Origin: Microvirga terrestris | GTDB lineage: Bacteria; Pseudomonadota; Alphaproteobacteria; Rhizobiales; Beijerinckiaceae | DNA: 64,000 nt | Assembly (NCBI RefSeq): GCF_015694425.1 | Contig: NZ_JADQDN010000005.1 | Span: forward strand, 124,001-188,000 | Reading direction: 5' to 3' | Shown here: positions 52,609 through 63,001 of the stretch, piece by piece | How positions within the stretch are numbered: position 1 is the stretch's first letter | How the letters are laid out: each line of letters opens with the position of its first letter | Program-made: the position numbers and the translations under genes | The notes under the pieces: model-generated | What the model was told of the DNA's origin: nothing | Databases searched by the model: none | What the model saw: the letters and a program-made list of their open reading frames with translations, nothing else

Positions 52609-54161
52609 CAATCCTTGTTATCCGCCGCCCTCGCCTGCAGGGCCTCATCATAGAGCCGCTGCACATCGGCCTTGAAGGCCTGCCGTGACGCCTGCCGCGA
52701 ATAGAACATGTGACCGCCTTCGTAAACTGTCAGGTCCACGCGCTTCCGAGGGCCGAGGTCGGGAAGCTGGTTCAGGAGCAATTGCGAGGCGAAGTAGGGC
52801 GTGACCAGATCGGTGAAGCCGTGGGTGACAAGGACGCGCATCTTGCCGTCAAGCGACAAGGCCTGCCGTAATTCTTCCAAATTCTCGGGACCATTGCGTC
52901 CGCTGCCCCAGCGCCATGCGCCGTTGACGGATCCGTTGAGCAGGCTGTAGCGCCCCTCCGCTTTATAATTCAGGGTGTGCGTCAGGTGATGAATAATCGC
53001 GCTCGACAAGGGTGCGGTCATAGCGTCGAGAACCGGATCCTCGAAACGGGAGACCTGGGCGTTCGGGTTCGGGTCGGCATTGGCCACGTTGGTATCGTAG
53101 GCGCTGACGATCTCGGACGAGCCGCGCCGCAATTCCCTCTGGGCAGCCCGCATGTCGATGCGTCCGGCCAAGCGCCGCGAGACTTCGAGGCTAAGCCCGC
53201 TCAGTTCGGCGACGCGCCGGCTGACACGCTCGACCGCCTCCTTGTCCTGGAGCCCGCGCATGAGATCGACGAGATACTCGCCGGACGCATAGACCTCCGC
53301 GTCCTTCAGCGCTTCGCGCGATACGGGGCCGTTCCGCGAAAGATTTGCCGCCGCAAGCGAGGGCAGGATCGCTGCATTGATCCATGGTGCGCCGGCACCC
53401 TGGTCGAGCCAGTCAAAGTCAAAGACTGGCGAAACGAGAACGAGACCGCTGAACCCGATGCCCTGATCGCTCTGGAGCTTCTGGGCCAGTAAAGGCCCCC
53501 GGAAACCGCCATAGCTTTCGCCGGCAAAGAATTTCGGCGACGTGAGCCGGTTCTTCTCCTTGAGCCAGCGCATGACGAAGGCGGCCAGTCCGTCGATATC
53601 GCCCTGAACGGAGTAGAACCGCTCCCGCACCTGGTCGCCGCCGACCACCCGGCTGTAGCCGGTCCCCGGCGGATCGATGAAGACGAGATCGGTAAAATCA
53701 AGCCAGGTCTCGGCATTGGGGACAAGGGTCGGAGAGGCCGAGGGGCTGATCGTCGGGCCATCGAGTGGCAAGAGCCAAGGCCCGACGGCGAGAAGATGCA
53801 GATAGGCCGAGGACGCGCCAGGACCGCCATTCACCGCAAAGGTCACCGGGCGGGTCACAGCGTCGGCATCGTCGCGCGTATACGCGACGAATCCGATCTC
53901 CGCCTGCGGCGCGCCCTGCGGGTCGGCCAGGGTCAGATGCCCGGCCGTTGCGGTAAACGATAGCGTCCGGCCAGGAAGTTGAAGCGTATGCCGGGTGACC
54001 GATTCCGGCGGCAGCGCCTGCGCGTCCCTGGCCTCGGGTCGGGGCCGACGCTGTTCCTGTTGCTGCCCTTGCGGCGGCTGTTCCTGGGCTCCGGCTCCAA
54101 GAGGCGCGACGAGTGACAGAAACAGGGCGGCGTAGAGAGGAAGGCGCAGCTTTCGGGTCAT
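52608..54161 (-). CDS. Secreted S10 family serine carboxypeptidase-like protein (paralogue 1)
   Basis: This 517-residue protein has a signal peptide ending GAGA-QE and a Gln/Pro/Arg-rich linker before the catalytic domain. Family S10 marks: NGGPGASSAYLHLLAVGPW (oxyanion region), the nucleophile serine in GESYGGFRGP, the aspartate in THGFTDLVTPY and the histidine in YEGGHMFYSR. All three triad residues are present. It removes C-terminal residues from peptides or is an acyl-transfer relative. Periplasmic location is inferred. A lower-GC paralogue lies just upstream on the same strand. Confidence 0.92.
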   Translation of the reverse strand: MTRKLRLPLYAALFLSLVAPLGAGAQEQPPQGQQQEQRRPRPEARDAQALPPESVTRHTLQLPGRTLSFTATAGHLTLADPQGAPQAEIGFVAYTRDDADAVTRPVTFAVNGGPGASSAYLHLLAVGPWLLPLDGPTISPSASPTLVPNAETWLDFTDLVFIDPPGTGYSRVVGGDQVRERFYSVQGDIDGLAAFVMRWLKEKNRLTSPKFFAGESYGGFRGPLLAQKLQSDQGIGFSGLVLVSPVFDFDWLDQGAGAPWINAAILPSLAAANLSRNGPVSREALKDAEVYASGEYLVDLMRGLQDKEAVERVSRRVAELSGLSLEVSRRLAGRIDMRAAQRELRRGSSEIVSAYDTNVANADPNPNAQVSRFEDPVLDAMTAPLSSAIIHHLTHTLNYKAEGRYSLLNGSVNGAWRWGSGRNGPENLEELRQALSLDGKMRVLVTHGFTDLVTPYFASQLLLNQLPDLGPRKRVDLTVYEGGHMFYSRQASRQAFKADVQRLYDEALQARAADNKD

Positions 54162-54262
54162 CGGAACATCCTTGTGGATGCCGTGAAACTGGAGGATTTG
54201 CTCCCTACGGCAAGCGTTGGGAAGATGAAGTCTTCGTGTGCGAGCTCTATGCAGGTGCGTTC

Positions 54263-55777
54263 CTATTGGTGACTTGGACTTTGTGCGGCCTGTTCATGTT
54301 CAAAGAAGGCCTTGGCGTCATCGCGGAAAGCCTTTCGGGATCCTTCTCGCGTATAGAACATATGATTTCCGCCATAGAGCTTGAAATCCAAGCGCCTTGG
54401 TTGACCCACATCAAGCTGGGAGGAAAGCACTTTCGTCGCATAATAAGGAGTCGTCAGATCGCTTGCCCCATGGGCAATCAGAACTCTCATACTTCTGTCA
54501 GCGCTCATTGCTTGCTGGAGTGTCGAGAGAGCCTCAACACCATAGCGCCCGTTATTCCATCTCCAGGTTCTCGTTAATTCATAATCGATGACTTTGTATT
54601 GCTCACTTGTTCGGAACTTCAGCATATTCATGAAATATCCATTCATCTCACCAGAGAGAATGCGGGTCACATACTCAAGGTCATGGTCCTCTGAATATGC
54701 AATAGTCCCTTTCGCTTCATAGACGTTGTAGGAGCCTAGATTCGGTGCTGGTTTCCGCTCCAAATCCCGGACAAAGCCCTGCACATCGACACGGCCCTTT
54801 GAGATTCTCGTCAAACTAGGCTGGATACCTGTCAGCTTTTCAATCCTCTGGGCAATACGCTCGATAGCCTGTGTGTCCTCCACTCCCCGCAATAAATCCG
54901 AAATATACTCCCCTGATGCATAAGCTTCAGCGTCCTGGAGAAGCTCAGGGGTCAAGGATGAGTTTCGCTCAGCCCATATCGCTGCGAGGCTCGGAAGGAT
55001 CGATGCACTGACCCACGGGGGATAAATCACACGACCGAATGGCAAGAGATCAAAGTCGAGAGCAGGCGAAACAAGAATCAATCCCGCGAAATACTTGAGC
55101 GTATCAAGTTGAAGCTTTCGAGCCAGAAGAGGCCCGCGAAAGCCGCCGTAGCTCGCTCCCACAAAATATATCGGTGAGCGTTGGCGGTTCCGGTCCCTCA
55201 GCCATCTTCGTATGAAATCCGCAAGAGCATCGATATCGCCATCAACAGAACGGAAATACTGCCGCATCCTCTCGCCGCCGGTGACGCGACTATAACCGGT
55301 GCCAGGCGGATCAATGAAGACGAGGTCCGTGAAATCGAGCCAGCTTTCTGGATTCTGCTGCAGAGTCGAAAGGCTTGTCGAGTAGCGTGATCCGTCCAGA
55401 GGCGTGCGCCATGGGCCTATTGCCAACAGATTCAGGTATGCCGATGACGCCCCAGGACCACCATTCATGATGAAGGCAACCGGACGTATGGCCGGATCAG
55501 CATTGTCCTTCGTAAACGTAACAGAGGCAATCTCGGCTCTTGGCCCGCCCTCGGATTCGGTGAAGACGTAATTCTCCGCAATCGCAGTAAAATCTATTGC
55601 TCCCCCGGCAAGCTGAAGTAAATGCCGCGTCGCATAGCTTTGAGAAAGCTTCTCGATCTGAACAGTTGATGCACCCGGGGGAGCAGCTTTCAGGTCTCGG
55701 TTTTGAGCCTGCGCCTTCCCACCATGCAAAAGCGCGGCAATCAGAATGATGAAGAGGGGACGTATGATTGTGATCAA
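54263..55777 (-). CDS. Secreted S10 family serine carboxypeptidase-like protein (paralogue 2)
   Basis: This 504-residue protein is collinear with its neighbour at 52608-54161. A signal peptide (IIRPLFIILIAALLHGGKAQ) is followed by MNGGPGASSAYLNLLAIGPW, the nucleophile motif GASYGGFRGP (Ala in place of Glu), AHGASDLTTPY and YGGNHMFYTR, so the triad is kept. The base composition is clearly lower in GC than the first copy and the surroundings, suggesting acquisition or different history and not recent duplication. TTG start at 55777 with AGAAGG 5 nt upstream. Confidence 0.88.
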   Translation of the reverse strand: MITIIRPLFIILIAALLHGGKAQAQNRDLKAAPPGASTVQIEKLSQSYATRHLLQLAGGAIDFTAIAENYVFTESEGGPRAEIASVTFTKDNADPAIRPVAFIMNGGPGASSAYLNLLAIGPWRTPLDGSRYSTSLSTLQQNPESWLDFTDLVFIDPPGTGYSRVTGGERMRQYFRSVDGDIDALADFIRRWLRDRNRQRSPIYFVGASYGGFRGPLLARKLQLDTLKYFAGLILVSPALDFDLLPFGRVIYPPWVSASILPSLAAIWAERNSSLTPELLQDAEAYASGEYISDLLRGVEDTQAIERIAQRIEKLTGIQPSLTRISKGRVDVQGFVRDLERKPAPNLGSYNVYEAKGTIAYSEDHDLEYVTRILSGEMNGYFMNMLKFRTSEQYKVIDYELTRTWRWNNGRYGVEALSTLQQAMSADRSMRVLIAHGASDLTTPYYATKVLSSQLDVGQPRRLDFKLYGGNHMFYTREGSRKAFRDDAKAFFEHEQAAQSPSHQ

Positions 55778-55877
55778 GAAAGCCTTCTAAGCGAAATCCA
55801 GCTTGACGAAACACAACTACATAACGCTTGATTGCTCAAGACCGCTGACACGATTTCTCATCGCAAAGAAAGGACTA

Positions 55878-56330
55878 TCACGCCTTCCGCTGCCAGCGGC
55901 CGCTCTCGTCCTGCTGCCAATAGGTCGCGTCGTGCCCCCCTTCCTTTACCGCGCGCCACTGGTCACGGGCGAAGGCGAGCGCCTGGATGTCGTTGCCGTC
56001 GAACAGGATCGCCAGGCGCTGGTAGGCGGCCATGTCCTCCGGCAGGTCAGCACCTTCCACGAGAAAGCGGATGGAGGCGCCGTTGGGATTGACGCCCGAT
56101 AGGGTGATGAGGATCGGCTGGTCCGCCGCATGAGCCTCCCTGTCCGTGCCATGCGGCAGGAAGCTCTCGTCCGTGAAGGTCCACAGGTGATCGTCGAGGG
56201 CGGACAGGCGCTCCTCGGTCGTCACCTGAATCACCGCGCGCCACCCCCGCTCCAGCGTCTTCTGCAGGAGCGTGGGCAGCACGGCCTCGAGCGGCTGCTG
56301 CTGGAGATGATAGAAAAGGACCTCGGTCAT
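55878..56330 (-). CDS. holC: DNA polymerase III chi subunit
   Basis: This 150-residue protein begins MTEVLFYHLQQQPLEAVLP and contains LLQKTLERGWRAVIQV, DDHLWTFTDESFLPHG and AQRLAILFDGND-like text, all typical of HolC. The chi subunit links the clamp loader to SSB. It is downstream of pepA, a common alphaproteobacterial arrangement, but a palindromic repeat lies between the two. AGGAG is 4-5 nt before the start. Confidence 0.93.
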   Translation of the reverse strand: MTEVLFYHLQQQPLEAVLPTLLQKTLERGWRAVIQVTTEERLSALDDHLWTFTDESFLPHGTDREAHAADQPILITLSGVNPNGASIRFLVEGADLPEDMAAYQRLAILFDGNDIQALAFARDQWRAVKEGGHDATYWQQDESGRWQRKA

Positions 56331-56339
56331 AATACTCCT

Positions 56340-56440
56340 GTCATCCCGGACGAACGTAGTGAAGATCCGGGATCGTTATCAGGATCTATCGCCATTCTCG
56401 TCCAGCGATCCCGGGTTCTGCTTCGCAGCCCCAGGATGAC
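56340..56440. repeat. Palindromic repeat element (family C) between pepA and holC
   Basis: GTCATCC (56340-56346) and GGATGAC (56434-56440) are the outer arms; CCGGGATCG (56367-56375) and CGATCCCGG (56406-56414) are perfect inner arms. TTCTGCTTCGCAG forms a small side hairpin. The arrangement and text match a widespread Hyphomicrobiales intergenic repeat style and are different from families A and B. Confidence 0.8.
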
Positions 56441-56451
56441 GCTTTGCCGGC

Positions 56452-57945
56452 TCACGCCTCGTAGTGATCGCGCACGAGCCGATCGAGGAGGCGCACGCCC
56501 CAGCCCGAGGCCCAGCCCTTGTTGATCTCGTTCTGCGGCGAGCCCATGGCCGTCCCGGCGATGTCGAGATGGGCCCAGGGCACGTCGTTGACGAAGCGCT
56601 GGAGCAGCGCCGCAGCTGTGCTCGACCCGCCGAAGCGACCGGCCGAGTTCTTCATGTCGGCGAACTTGGATTCGATCATCTTGTCGAACTCAGGCCCCAG
56701 CGGCATGCGCCAGACCCGCTCGCCCGTCGCCTTGCCGGCGATCGTCAGGCGTTCGGCCAGTTCGTCGTTGTTGGAGAACAGGCCGGCATATTCCTGGGCC
56801 AGCGCCACCATGATGGCGCCCGTGAGGGTCGCGAGGTCGATCATGAACTTCGGCTTGAAGCGGTCCTGGACGTACCAGAGCACGTCGGCCAGCACGAGGC
56901 GGCCTTCCGCATCAGTGTTGATGATCTCGATGGTCTGGCCCGACATGGTGGTGACGATGTCGCCCGGGCGCTGGGCATTGCCGTCAGGCATGTTCTCCAC
57001 GAGGCCGATGGCGCCGACCACGTTTGCCTTGGCCTTGCGGCTCGCCAGGGCATGCATGAGCCCGACCACGCAGGCGGCGCCCGCCATGTCACCCTTCATG
57101 TCCTCCATGCCGGCGCCTGGTTTGATCGAGATGCCGCCGGTGTCGAACACGACGCCCTTGCCGACGAAGGCGATGGGCTTGTCACTGGCCTTACCGCCGT
57201 TCCAGCGCATGATGGCGACACGGCCGCCGCGCACGGAACCCTGAGCCACGCCGAGCAGCGCCCCCATGCCGAGCTTCTTCATAGCCTTGTCGTCGAGAAT
57301 CTCGACCTCGACGCCAAGCTTGGTCAGAGCCTGGGCGCGGGCAGCGAACTCCTGTGGTCCCAGGACGTTCGGCGGCTCGTTGACGAGATCGCGGGCGATG
57401 ATGACGCCCTGCTGGGTACCCTCGCGGGTCTTATAAGCCTTCTTGGCTGCCGCGGGATCGGCCACGCTGAAGACCAGCCGTCCGGCGCCCTTGCCGTTGT
57501 CATCGTCCTTTTTCTTCGTCCTGTAGCGGTCGAAGCTGTAGCGCCGAAGGCCAACGCCAACCGCGATGTCGGCCACTGCCTCTGGGGTAACCTCGATTTC
57601 AGGCAGGTCCAGAACCACCGTCGCGAGCTTGCCGTTGACCTTGCCGGCGATCAGGCCTCCCAGCTGAACGAAGTCCACGTCGCTCCGGTCCTTCTCGCCT
57701 CCTAGGCCGATGACGACCAGCCGATCGACCGAGAGGCCGGAGGGGATCAGAACCGACATGGCAGACTTGGCCTTGCCCTTGAAGCTTTCCGCAGCGGCAG
57801 CCTTGGCGATCAGATCGACGCCCTTCGGTCCGAGCTGCTTGGCCACGGCAGAGGAGGGCTTGAGATTCTCTCCGACGAAGACGATGAGATCGCCGGATTC
57901 GACCTTACCATGGGCTTGGAAGTCGATCTTTAAGCTGTCGGCCAT
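56452..57945 (-). CDS. pepA: PepA, leucyl aminopeptidase (M17)
   Basis: This 497-residue cytosolic di-zinc aminopeptidase has [34 protein letters not shown] with the metal-binding Lys and Asp residues, and the signature [17 protein letters not shown]. The length is normal. AGAGG lies 5 nt before the ATG at 57945; a start eight codons earlier is less likely. The gene is divergent from lptF (214-bp gap) as in many Hyphomicrobiales and Rhodobacterales genomes. Confidence 0.95.
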   Translation of the reverse strand: MADSLKIDFQAHGKVESGDLIVFVGENLKPSSAVAKQLGPKGVDLIAKAAAAESFKGKAKSAMSVLIPSGLSVDRLVVIGLGGEKDRSDVDFVQLGGLIAGKVNGKLATVVLDLPEIEVTPEAVADIAVGVGLRRYSFDRYRTKKKDDDNGKGAGRLVFSVADPAAAKKAYKTREGTQQGVIIARDLVNEPPNVLGPQEFAARAQALTKLGVEVEILDDKAMKKLGMGALLGVAQGSVRGGRVAIMRWNGGKASDKPIAFVGKGVVFDTGGISIKPGAGMEDMKGDMAGAACVVGLMHALASRKAKANVVGAIGLVENMPDGNAQRPGDIVTTMSGQTIEIINTDAEGRLVLADVLWYVQDRFKPKFMIDLATLTGAIMVALAQEYAGLFSNNDELAERLTIAGKATGERVWRMPLGPEFDKMIESKFADMKNSAGRFGGSSTAAALLQRFVNDVPWAHLDIAGTAMGSPQNEINKGWASGWGVRLLDRLVRDHYEA

Positions 57946-58159
57946 GAAATCCTCTTTGTTCTGGTGCATGTCCGGTCTTAGGGCCGGCTGCGACGCTGAT
58001 GCGCGATAGTGACGGTTGGGACATATATCATATTGCGTGTACGGCTACGGGAAAGCTGCCGTTAAATCGGCGCAATCCCGGGCTGTTGAAAACGGCCGTC
58101 TTGCCTGAGACTGTCCGACACGATACCCAGGGCGCAACCGCCCGGGGGCGAAGGGCCTT

Positions 58160-59320
58160 ATGACACTTCTCGAACGCTACATCCTGAAAATCACATTCAG
58201 CGCCTTCGCCGCGTGCCTGCTCGCCCTCACAGGGGTAATCTGGATCACGCAGGCCTTGCGGGAACTCGACCTGCTGACCGGCAAGGGCCAGACCTTCCTG
58301 ATCTTTCTGACCGTGACCGGGCTCTCGCTGCCGGCCCTGATCAGCGTCATCGCGCCGGTCGCTTTTTTCCTCGCCACCATCTACACGCTGAACAAGCTGA
58401 ACGGCGATTCCGAGCTGATCGTCATGAGCGCCGGTGGCATGCCCCCGGGGCGCCTGCTGCGGCCGTTCCTGGCGCTGGCGGCCTTCGTCTGCCTGGCCGT
58501 GGGCATCATCTCGATCCACATCATGCCGGCGAGCTTCCAGGAGATGCGCCAGCTGTTCACGAAGATCCGGGCCGACTTCGTGGGCACCATGGCCAAGGAA
58601 GGCCAGTTCATCAGCCTGGAGAACGGCATCACCTTTCATTACCGGGAGCGCCAGGGCGATTCCTTGCTCGGGATCTTCATGGAGGATCTCCGGGAGAAGA
58701 ACAAAGCCATCGTCTATCTGGCCGAGCGGGGCCAGACCGCCGAGCAGAATGGGACGTCCTATCTCGTGCTCCAGAAGGGAAGCGTTCAGCGCAAGGAGCC
58801 CAACAGCCGCGATTCCTCCATTGTCGCCTTCGAGCGCTATGCGGTCGATCTCTCGGCCTTCAACAAGGAGGGCGGAGAGGTCGTTTACAAGCCGCGGGAG
58901 CGCAGCACCCTGCAGCTTCTTTTCCCCGATAAGAGTGAACCGATCTACCGGGAACAGTCGGGGCGGTTCCGGGCCGAACTTCATGAGCGTCTGTCCTCCT
59001 GGCTCTACCCGCTCGCCATGATGATGATCGCCTTCGCGGCTCTCGGGGAACCCCGCACGACCCGCCAGGGCCGTGGCATGGCAATTGCCAGCGCAGTTGT
59101 GGCGATCGTGCTGATGCGGATCCTCGGCTTTGCCGCTTCGAGCGGCGTGGCCCGGACCTCAGCAGCGGTCATCGCGATTTATGCCGTGCCGTTGGCAAGC
59201 ATTCTCATCAGCCTGCTGCTGATCCTGCAAGGTTCTGCCATGCGGTCCACCCAGGCCAAGTTTCTGAGAATGCTCAACAATCTGTTGCTGGCACGCTCCC
59301 CCGCCACCCAGAAAGCCTGA
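58160..59320 (+). CDS. lptF: LptF, lipopolysaccharide export permease
   Basis: This 386-residue inner membrane protein is half of the LptB2FG complex that extracts LPS from the inner membrane. It has three membrane segments at each end (TLLERYILKITFSAFAACLL; ALISVIAPVAFFLATIYTL; near residues 335-365) around a periplasmic beta-jellyroll domain. TQALRELDLL and SELIVMSAGGMPPGRLL are YjgP/YjgQ signatures. It is followed 2 bp later by lptG. Confidence 0.94.
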   Translation: MTLLERYILKITFSAFAACLLALTGVIWITQALRELDLLTGKGQTFLIFLTVTGLSLPALISVIAPVAFFLATIYTLNKLNGDSELIVMSAGGMPPGRLLRPFLALAAFVCLAVGIISIHIMPASFQEMRQLFTKIRADFVGTMAKEGQFISLENGITFHYRERQGDSLLGIFMEDLREKNKAIVYLAERGQTAEQNGTSYLVLQKGSVQRKEPNSRDSSIVAFERYAVDLSAFNKEGGEVVYKPRERSTLQLLFPDKSEPIYREQSGRFRAELHERLSSWLYPLAMMMIAFAALGEPRTTRQGRGMAIASAVVAIVLMRILGFAASSGVARTSAAVIAIYAVPLASILISLLLILQGSAMRSTQAKFLRMLNNLLLARSPATQKA

Positions 59321-59322
59321 CC

Positions 59323-60408
59323 ATGCTGATCGGCCGGACCCTTGGCTTATATTTCTCGCGGCAGTTTCTCAAGACCATTTTCCTGGTCTTCGCGACCGTC
59401 TTCACGCTCGTTTATACCCTGGACTTCGTGGAGCTCATGCGCCGGGCCGGTGATGCGCCGAGCGCAACGGCGGCTGTGATTGCGCAACTGGCCCTGTTCC
59501 GCACCCCGGCCATCGCCGAGCAGGTCATGCCGTTTGCCGTGCTGTTCGGCAGCATGGCGGCTCTCCTGCAGCTCAGCCGCAAGCTCGAACTGGTGGTGGC
59601 GCGGGCAGCGGGAATCTCCGCCTGGCAGTTCCTTCAGCCAGGGCTCCTGATCGCGGTGCTGATCGGAGTGCTTTCCGTTACGGTCTACAACCCCCTTTCC
59701 GCCGTCCTCAAGCAGCGCGCCTCGGCCTTGGAGACAAGCATCTTCTCCAGAAACGTCCAGACCCGGGAAAAGCCGATCTGGCTTCGCCAGAAGAGCCTGG
59801 ACGGGCAAGCTATTTTTCGTGCGAACGGCTCAGCGACGAATGCTGCGACCCTCTATGACGTGACGGTCTATGTCTTCGACAATGACGGCGCGTTCAGCCA
59901 TCGGGTCGAGTCCCGTGAAGCGAACCTGCATGAAGGCTTCTGGGAACTGAAAGACGCCAGGGTTCTGTCCGCAACCGAGGAGCCCCGATCCCACGACCGC
60001 TACCTGATCGCCTCGAGCCTGAAGCCCTCGGAGGTTCGACAGAGCTTCATCGACCCCGATGCGGTCCCGTTCTGGGAGCTGAAGGAAACGATCAGCCGGA
60101 TGGAGCAGGCGGATATCAACGCCACCACCTATCAGCTCCATTACGACCTGCTTCTGGCCCGTCCCCTGCTCTTCATCGCCATGGTGTTTGTTGCCGCATC
60201 CGTCTCGTTAAGATTCTTTCGATTTGGCGGTGTGGCCATGATGGTTCTGGGTGGCGTCGCAGCCGGGTTCATGCTTTATGTCGCCACTGAGCTTATGGCG
60301 GAGCTTGGAGCCTCCGGAATCATCAGTTCGTTGGTTGCGGCCTGGTTCCCTGCTGTTGTAGGCAGTCTTTTAGGGACCTTGGCCTTATTGTACCAAGAGG
60401 ACGGCTGA
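59323..60408 (+). CDS. lptG: LptG, lipopolysaccharide export permease
   Basis: This 361-residue partner of LptF has the same layout: GRTLGLYFSRQFLKTIFLVF at the start, PFAVLFGSMAALLQLSRKLE with LVVARAAGISAWQF, a periplasmic domain, then RFFRFGGVAMMVLGGVAAGF. It lies between lptF and lptD in one direction, with only 34 bp to lptD, so the three are likely one transcript. Confidence 0.94.
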   Translation: MLIGRTLGLYFSRQFLKTIFLVFATVFTLVYTLDFVELMRRAGDAPSATAAVIAQLALFRTPAIAEQVMPFAVLFGSMAALLQLSRKLELVVARAAGISAWQFLQPGLLIAVLIGVLSVTVYNPLSAVLKQRASALETSIFSRNVQTREKPIWLRQKSLDGQAIFRANGSATNAATLYDVTVYVFDNDGAFSHRVESREANLHEGFWELKDARVLSATEEPRSHDRYLIASSLKPSEVRQSFIDPDAVPFWELKETISRMEQADINATTYQLHYDLLLARPLLFIAMVFVAASVSLRFFRFGGVAMMVLGGVAAGFMLYVATELMAELGASGIISSLVAAWFPAVVGSLLGTLALLYQEDG

Positions 60409-60442
60409 CCGTTCTCAAAAAGAGTATTGCGAAGGAGTGGGG

Positions 60443-62986
60443 ATGCGGCGGCTTAAGACAACGATCGCAACGTCTGCGATCGCAGCGGCACTGATGTTTG
60501 CCGCTGGGTCAATGCCTGCGCTTGCCCAAGCCACGCTCAACGAGGCCATCGGCGCCCGCGCCCAGTCGGGATCCGGGGAGGACCGCCTCCTCGTCGACGC
60601 CAAGGAAATCGTCTACGACAACGACCGGAACACGATTGCCGCCTCCGGCGACGTGCAGATGAATTACCAGGGTCGGACCCTCCAGGCCGACCGGGTCACC
60701 TATGACCGGAACACTGGCCGGGTCTTTGCCGAGGGTAATGCCCGCCTGACGGATGCCAACGGCACCGTCGCAACCGGCGACCGTTTCGAGCTTACCGACG
60801 ACTTCAAGAACGGCTTCATCGATTCCTTAAGGGTCGTCCAGACCACCATCGAGCAGGGCCGTCCCCTGACGACCCGATTCTCGGCTCCGCGGGCCGAGCG
60901 GGCCGAGGGCGAGACGACGACCTTTGAGCGCGGCACCTACACCGCCTGCGAACCGTGCAAAGACAATCCGGAACGCCCCCCGCTCTGGCAGGTGAAGGCG
61001 GCGAAGATCATCCACAACAACAGCGAGCGGACGATCTATTACGAAGATGCGACCCTCGAGCTCCTTGGCATCCCGGTCGCCTATCTGCCCTATTTCTGGA
61101 CGCCGGATCCGACCGTCAAGCGCAAGACAGGCTTCCTGGCGCCGCGTTACGTCTTTTCGAACACCCTGGGCTACGGCGGCTCGATCCCGTTCTTCTGGGC
61201 TATCGCTCCCAATTATGACCTGACGATCAGCCCGACCATCCTGAGCCGCCAGGGCCTTCTCGGGCAGGTCGAGTGGCGCCATCGGCTGGAGACGGGCGCC
61301 TACAGCATTCGCGCGGCCGGGATCAATCAGCTTGATCCGGAGGCCTTTCTCCCCGGCCCCTACGGAGCGGGCGATCGCGATTTCCGGGGCTCCCTGGAGA
61401 CCAAAGGCGAGTTTTTCATCAACCAGAACTGGCGCTGGGGCTGGGACATCGCCCTCGTGTCCGACAAGTGGTTCCTCACTAACTACCGCATCCGCAGCGA
61501 GAGCCTGAGCAACTATTACGTCAAGGAATCGATCTCGACCGTCTATCTTCAAGGCCAGGGAGATCGCTCGTTCTTCGATGCGCGGGGCTACTACTTCAAG
61601 ACACTCTCGACCTACGACTGGCAGAAGCAGCAGCCGATCGTCGCTCCGGTGATCGACTACAACAAGCGTTTCACACCTCCAACCATCGGCGGCGAGTTCG
61701 CGCTCGATGTGAACGTGACCAGCCTGTCCCGCGAAGCCGCCCAGTTCGATCCGCTATTTCCTGACAGTACCGCCTACTACGGCATCGCCCGGACCTGTCG
61801 CGCGGGTGACGATGGATTATTCAATCCTGCCAATTGCCTCGTTCGCGGTATGAGCGGCTCGACATCGAGAGCGTCGGTCACGGCATCCTGGCGGCGCGAG
61901 TTCATCGATCCCATCGGCCAAGTCTGGACCCCATTTGCCTATCTGCGGGCTGATAATTTCTGGATCGCTCCCGACTTCAACGGTTACCAGAACCCGCAGC
62001 TCGCCAATTTCATCGATGCTGATGACGATTATCTCTTCCGCGCCACCCCGGCGATCGGGCTCGAATACCGCTATCCCTTCATCGCCAGCCTCGGCACCTC
62101 GGGCCAGCAGATCCTGGAGCCGATCGCCCAGATCATAGCCCGCCCGAATGAGACCCGGATCGGCAGTCTTCCCAATGAGGATGCTCAGAGCCTCGTCTTC
62201 GACGACACGTCCCTCTTCGATTGGGACAAGTTCTCCGGCTACGACCGCGTCGAGGGCGGCGTGCGCGCCAATGTGGGCGTGCAGTACACAGTCATGGGCG
62301 CGGACGATTTCTATGCCAACGTGCTGTTCGGCCAGTCTTATCAGATCGCGGGACGCAACTCGTTCCGGCAAGGCGACCTGGCCAATGTGGGCTTGGATTC
62401 AGGTCTCGATTCCAGGGCGTCCGATTATGTCGGCCGCTTCCAGATCTCGCCGAATGCCAATTTCGCTTTCGTCTCGCGCGGACGTTTCGATCAGGAAGAT
62501 TTCGGCCTGAACCGGTTCGAAGCCGGCATCCGGGCGAACTTCAATCCCTACCTGCCTGTCTCGACTTCGCTGACCTATGCCCGCTACGAGGCTCAGCCCG
62601 CGATCGGCTATCCGACCCGCCGCGAGGGCGTGCTGGCCTCCGCCCGTTGGGACATGACGCCGAACTGGTTCGTCACGGGCTCGATCCTCCTCGATCTGGA
62701 CCGGTATCTCGTGGCGCGCGAGACGTTTGCCGTTCCTACAGCAGTCGCTCCAGGAGCAGCGATCTCCCAGCGGGAGAATGTCGGCTATGTCGCCGGTATG
62801 TCTCTGGGACTGGGTTACATCGACGAGTGCACGACCTTCTCGGTGAGCTATAGCATCGCTCCGCGCGACGTCACCCTGACCTCGGGTGAGAAGGAGCAGA
62901 ACCATACGGTCGCCTTCAGTCTTGAGCTCCGCTCCCTTGGCGAGGTGGGCTATACGCAGAGACTCAGCGGCTCCGACGATGAGTGA
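60443..62986 (+). CDS. lptD: LptD, LPS-assembly outer membrane protein
   Basis: This 847-residue outer membrane protein inserts LPS into the outer leaflet. A signal peptide ends MPALA-QA near residue 31; the N-terminal OstA domain shows IVYDNDRNTIAASGDVQMNY and LQADRVTYDRNTGRVFAEG. Cysteines in YTACEPCKDNPE may form the conserved disulfide. A large barrel domain follows (SIPFFWAIAPNYDLTISPT, then GVQYTVMGADDFYANVLFG) and ends SLGEVGYTQRLSG. GAAGGAG lies 5 nt before the ATG. Confidence 0.95.
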   Translation: MRRLKTTIATSAIAAALMFAAGSMPALAQATLNEAIGARAQSGSGEDRLLVDAKEIVYDNDRNTIAASGDVQMNYQGRTLQADRVTYDRNTGRVFAEGNARLTDANGTVATGDRFELTDDFKNGFIDSLRVVQTTIEQGRPLTTRFSAPRAERAEGETTTFERGTYTACEPCKDNPERPPLWQVKAAKIIHNNSERTIYYEDATLELLGIPVAYLPYFWTPDPTVKRKTGFLAPRYVFSNTLGYGGSIPFFWAIAPNYDLTISPTILSRQGLLGQVEWRHRLETGAYSIRAAGINQLDPEAFLPGPYGAGDRDFRGSLETKGEFFINQNWRWGWDIALVSDKWFLTNYRIRSESLSNYYVKESISTVYLQGQGDRSFFDARGYYFKTLSTYDWQKQQPIVAPVIDYNKRFTPPTIGGEFALDVNVTSLSREAAQFDPLFPDSTAYYGIARTCRAGDDGLFNPANCLVRGMSGSTSRASVTASWRREFIDPIGQVWTPFAYLRADNFWIAPDFNGYQNPQLANFIDADDDYLFRATPAIGLEYRYPFIASLGTSGQQILEPIAQIIARPNETRIGSLPNEDAQSLVFDDTSLFDWDKFSGYDRVEGGVRANVGVQYTVMGADDFYANVLFGQSYQIAGRNSFRQGDLANVGLDSGLDSRASDYVGRFQISPNANFAFVSRGRFDQEDFGLNRFEAGIRANFNPYLPVSTSLTYARYEAQPAIGYPTRREGVLASARWDMTPNWFVTGSILLDLDRYLVARETFAVPTAVAPGAAISQRENVGYVAGMSLGLGYIDECTTFSVSYSIAPRDVTLTSGEKEQNHTVAFSLELRSLGEVGYTQRLSGSDDE

Positions 62987-63001
62987 TGGTGAAGGACACC
63001 G

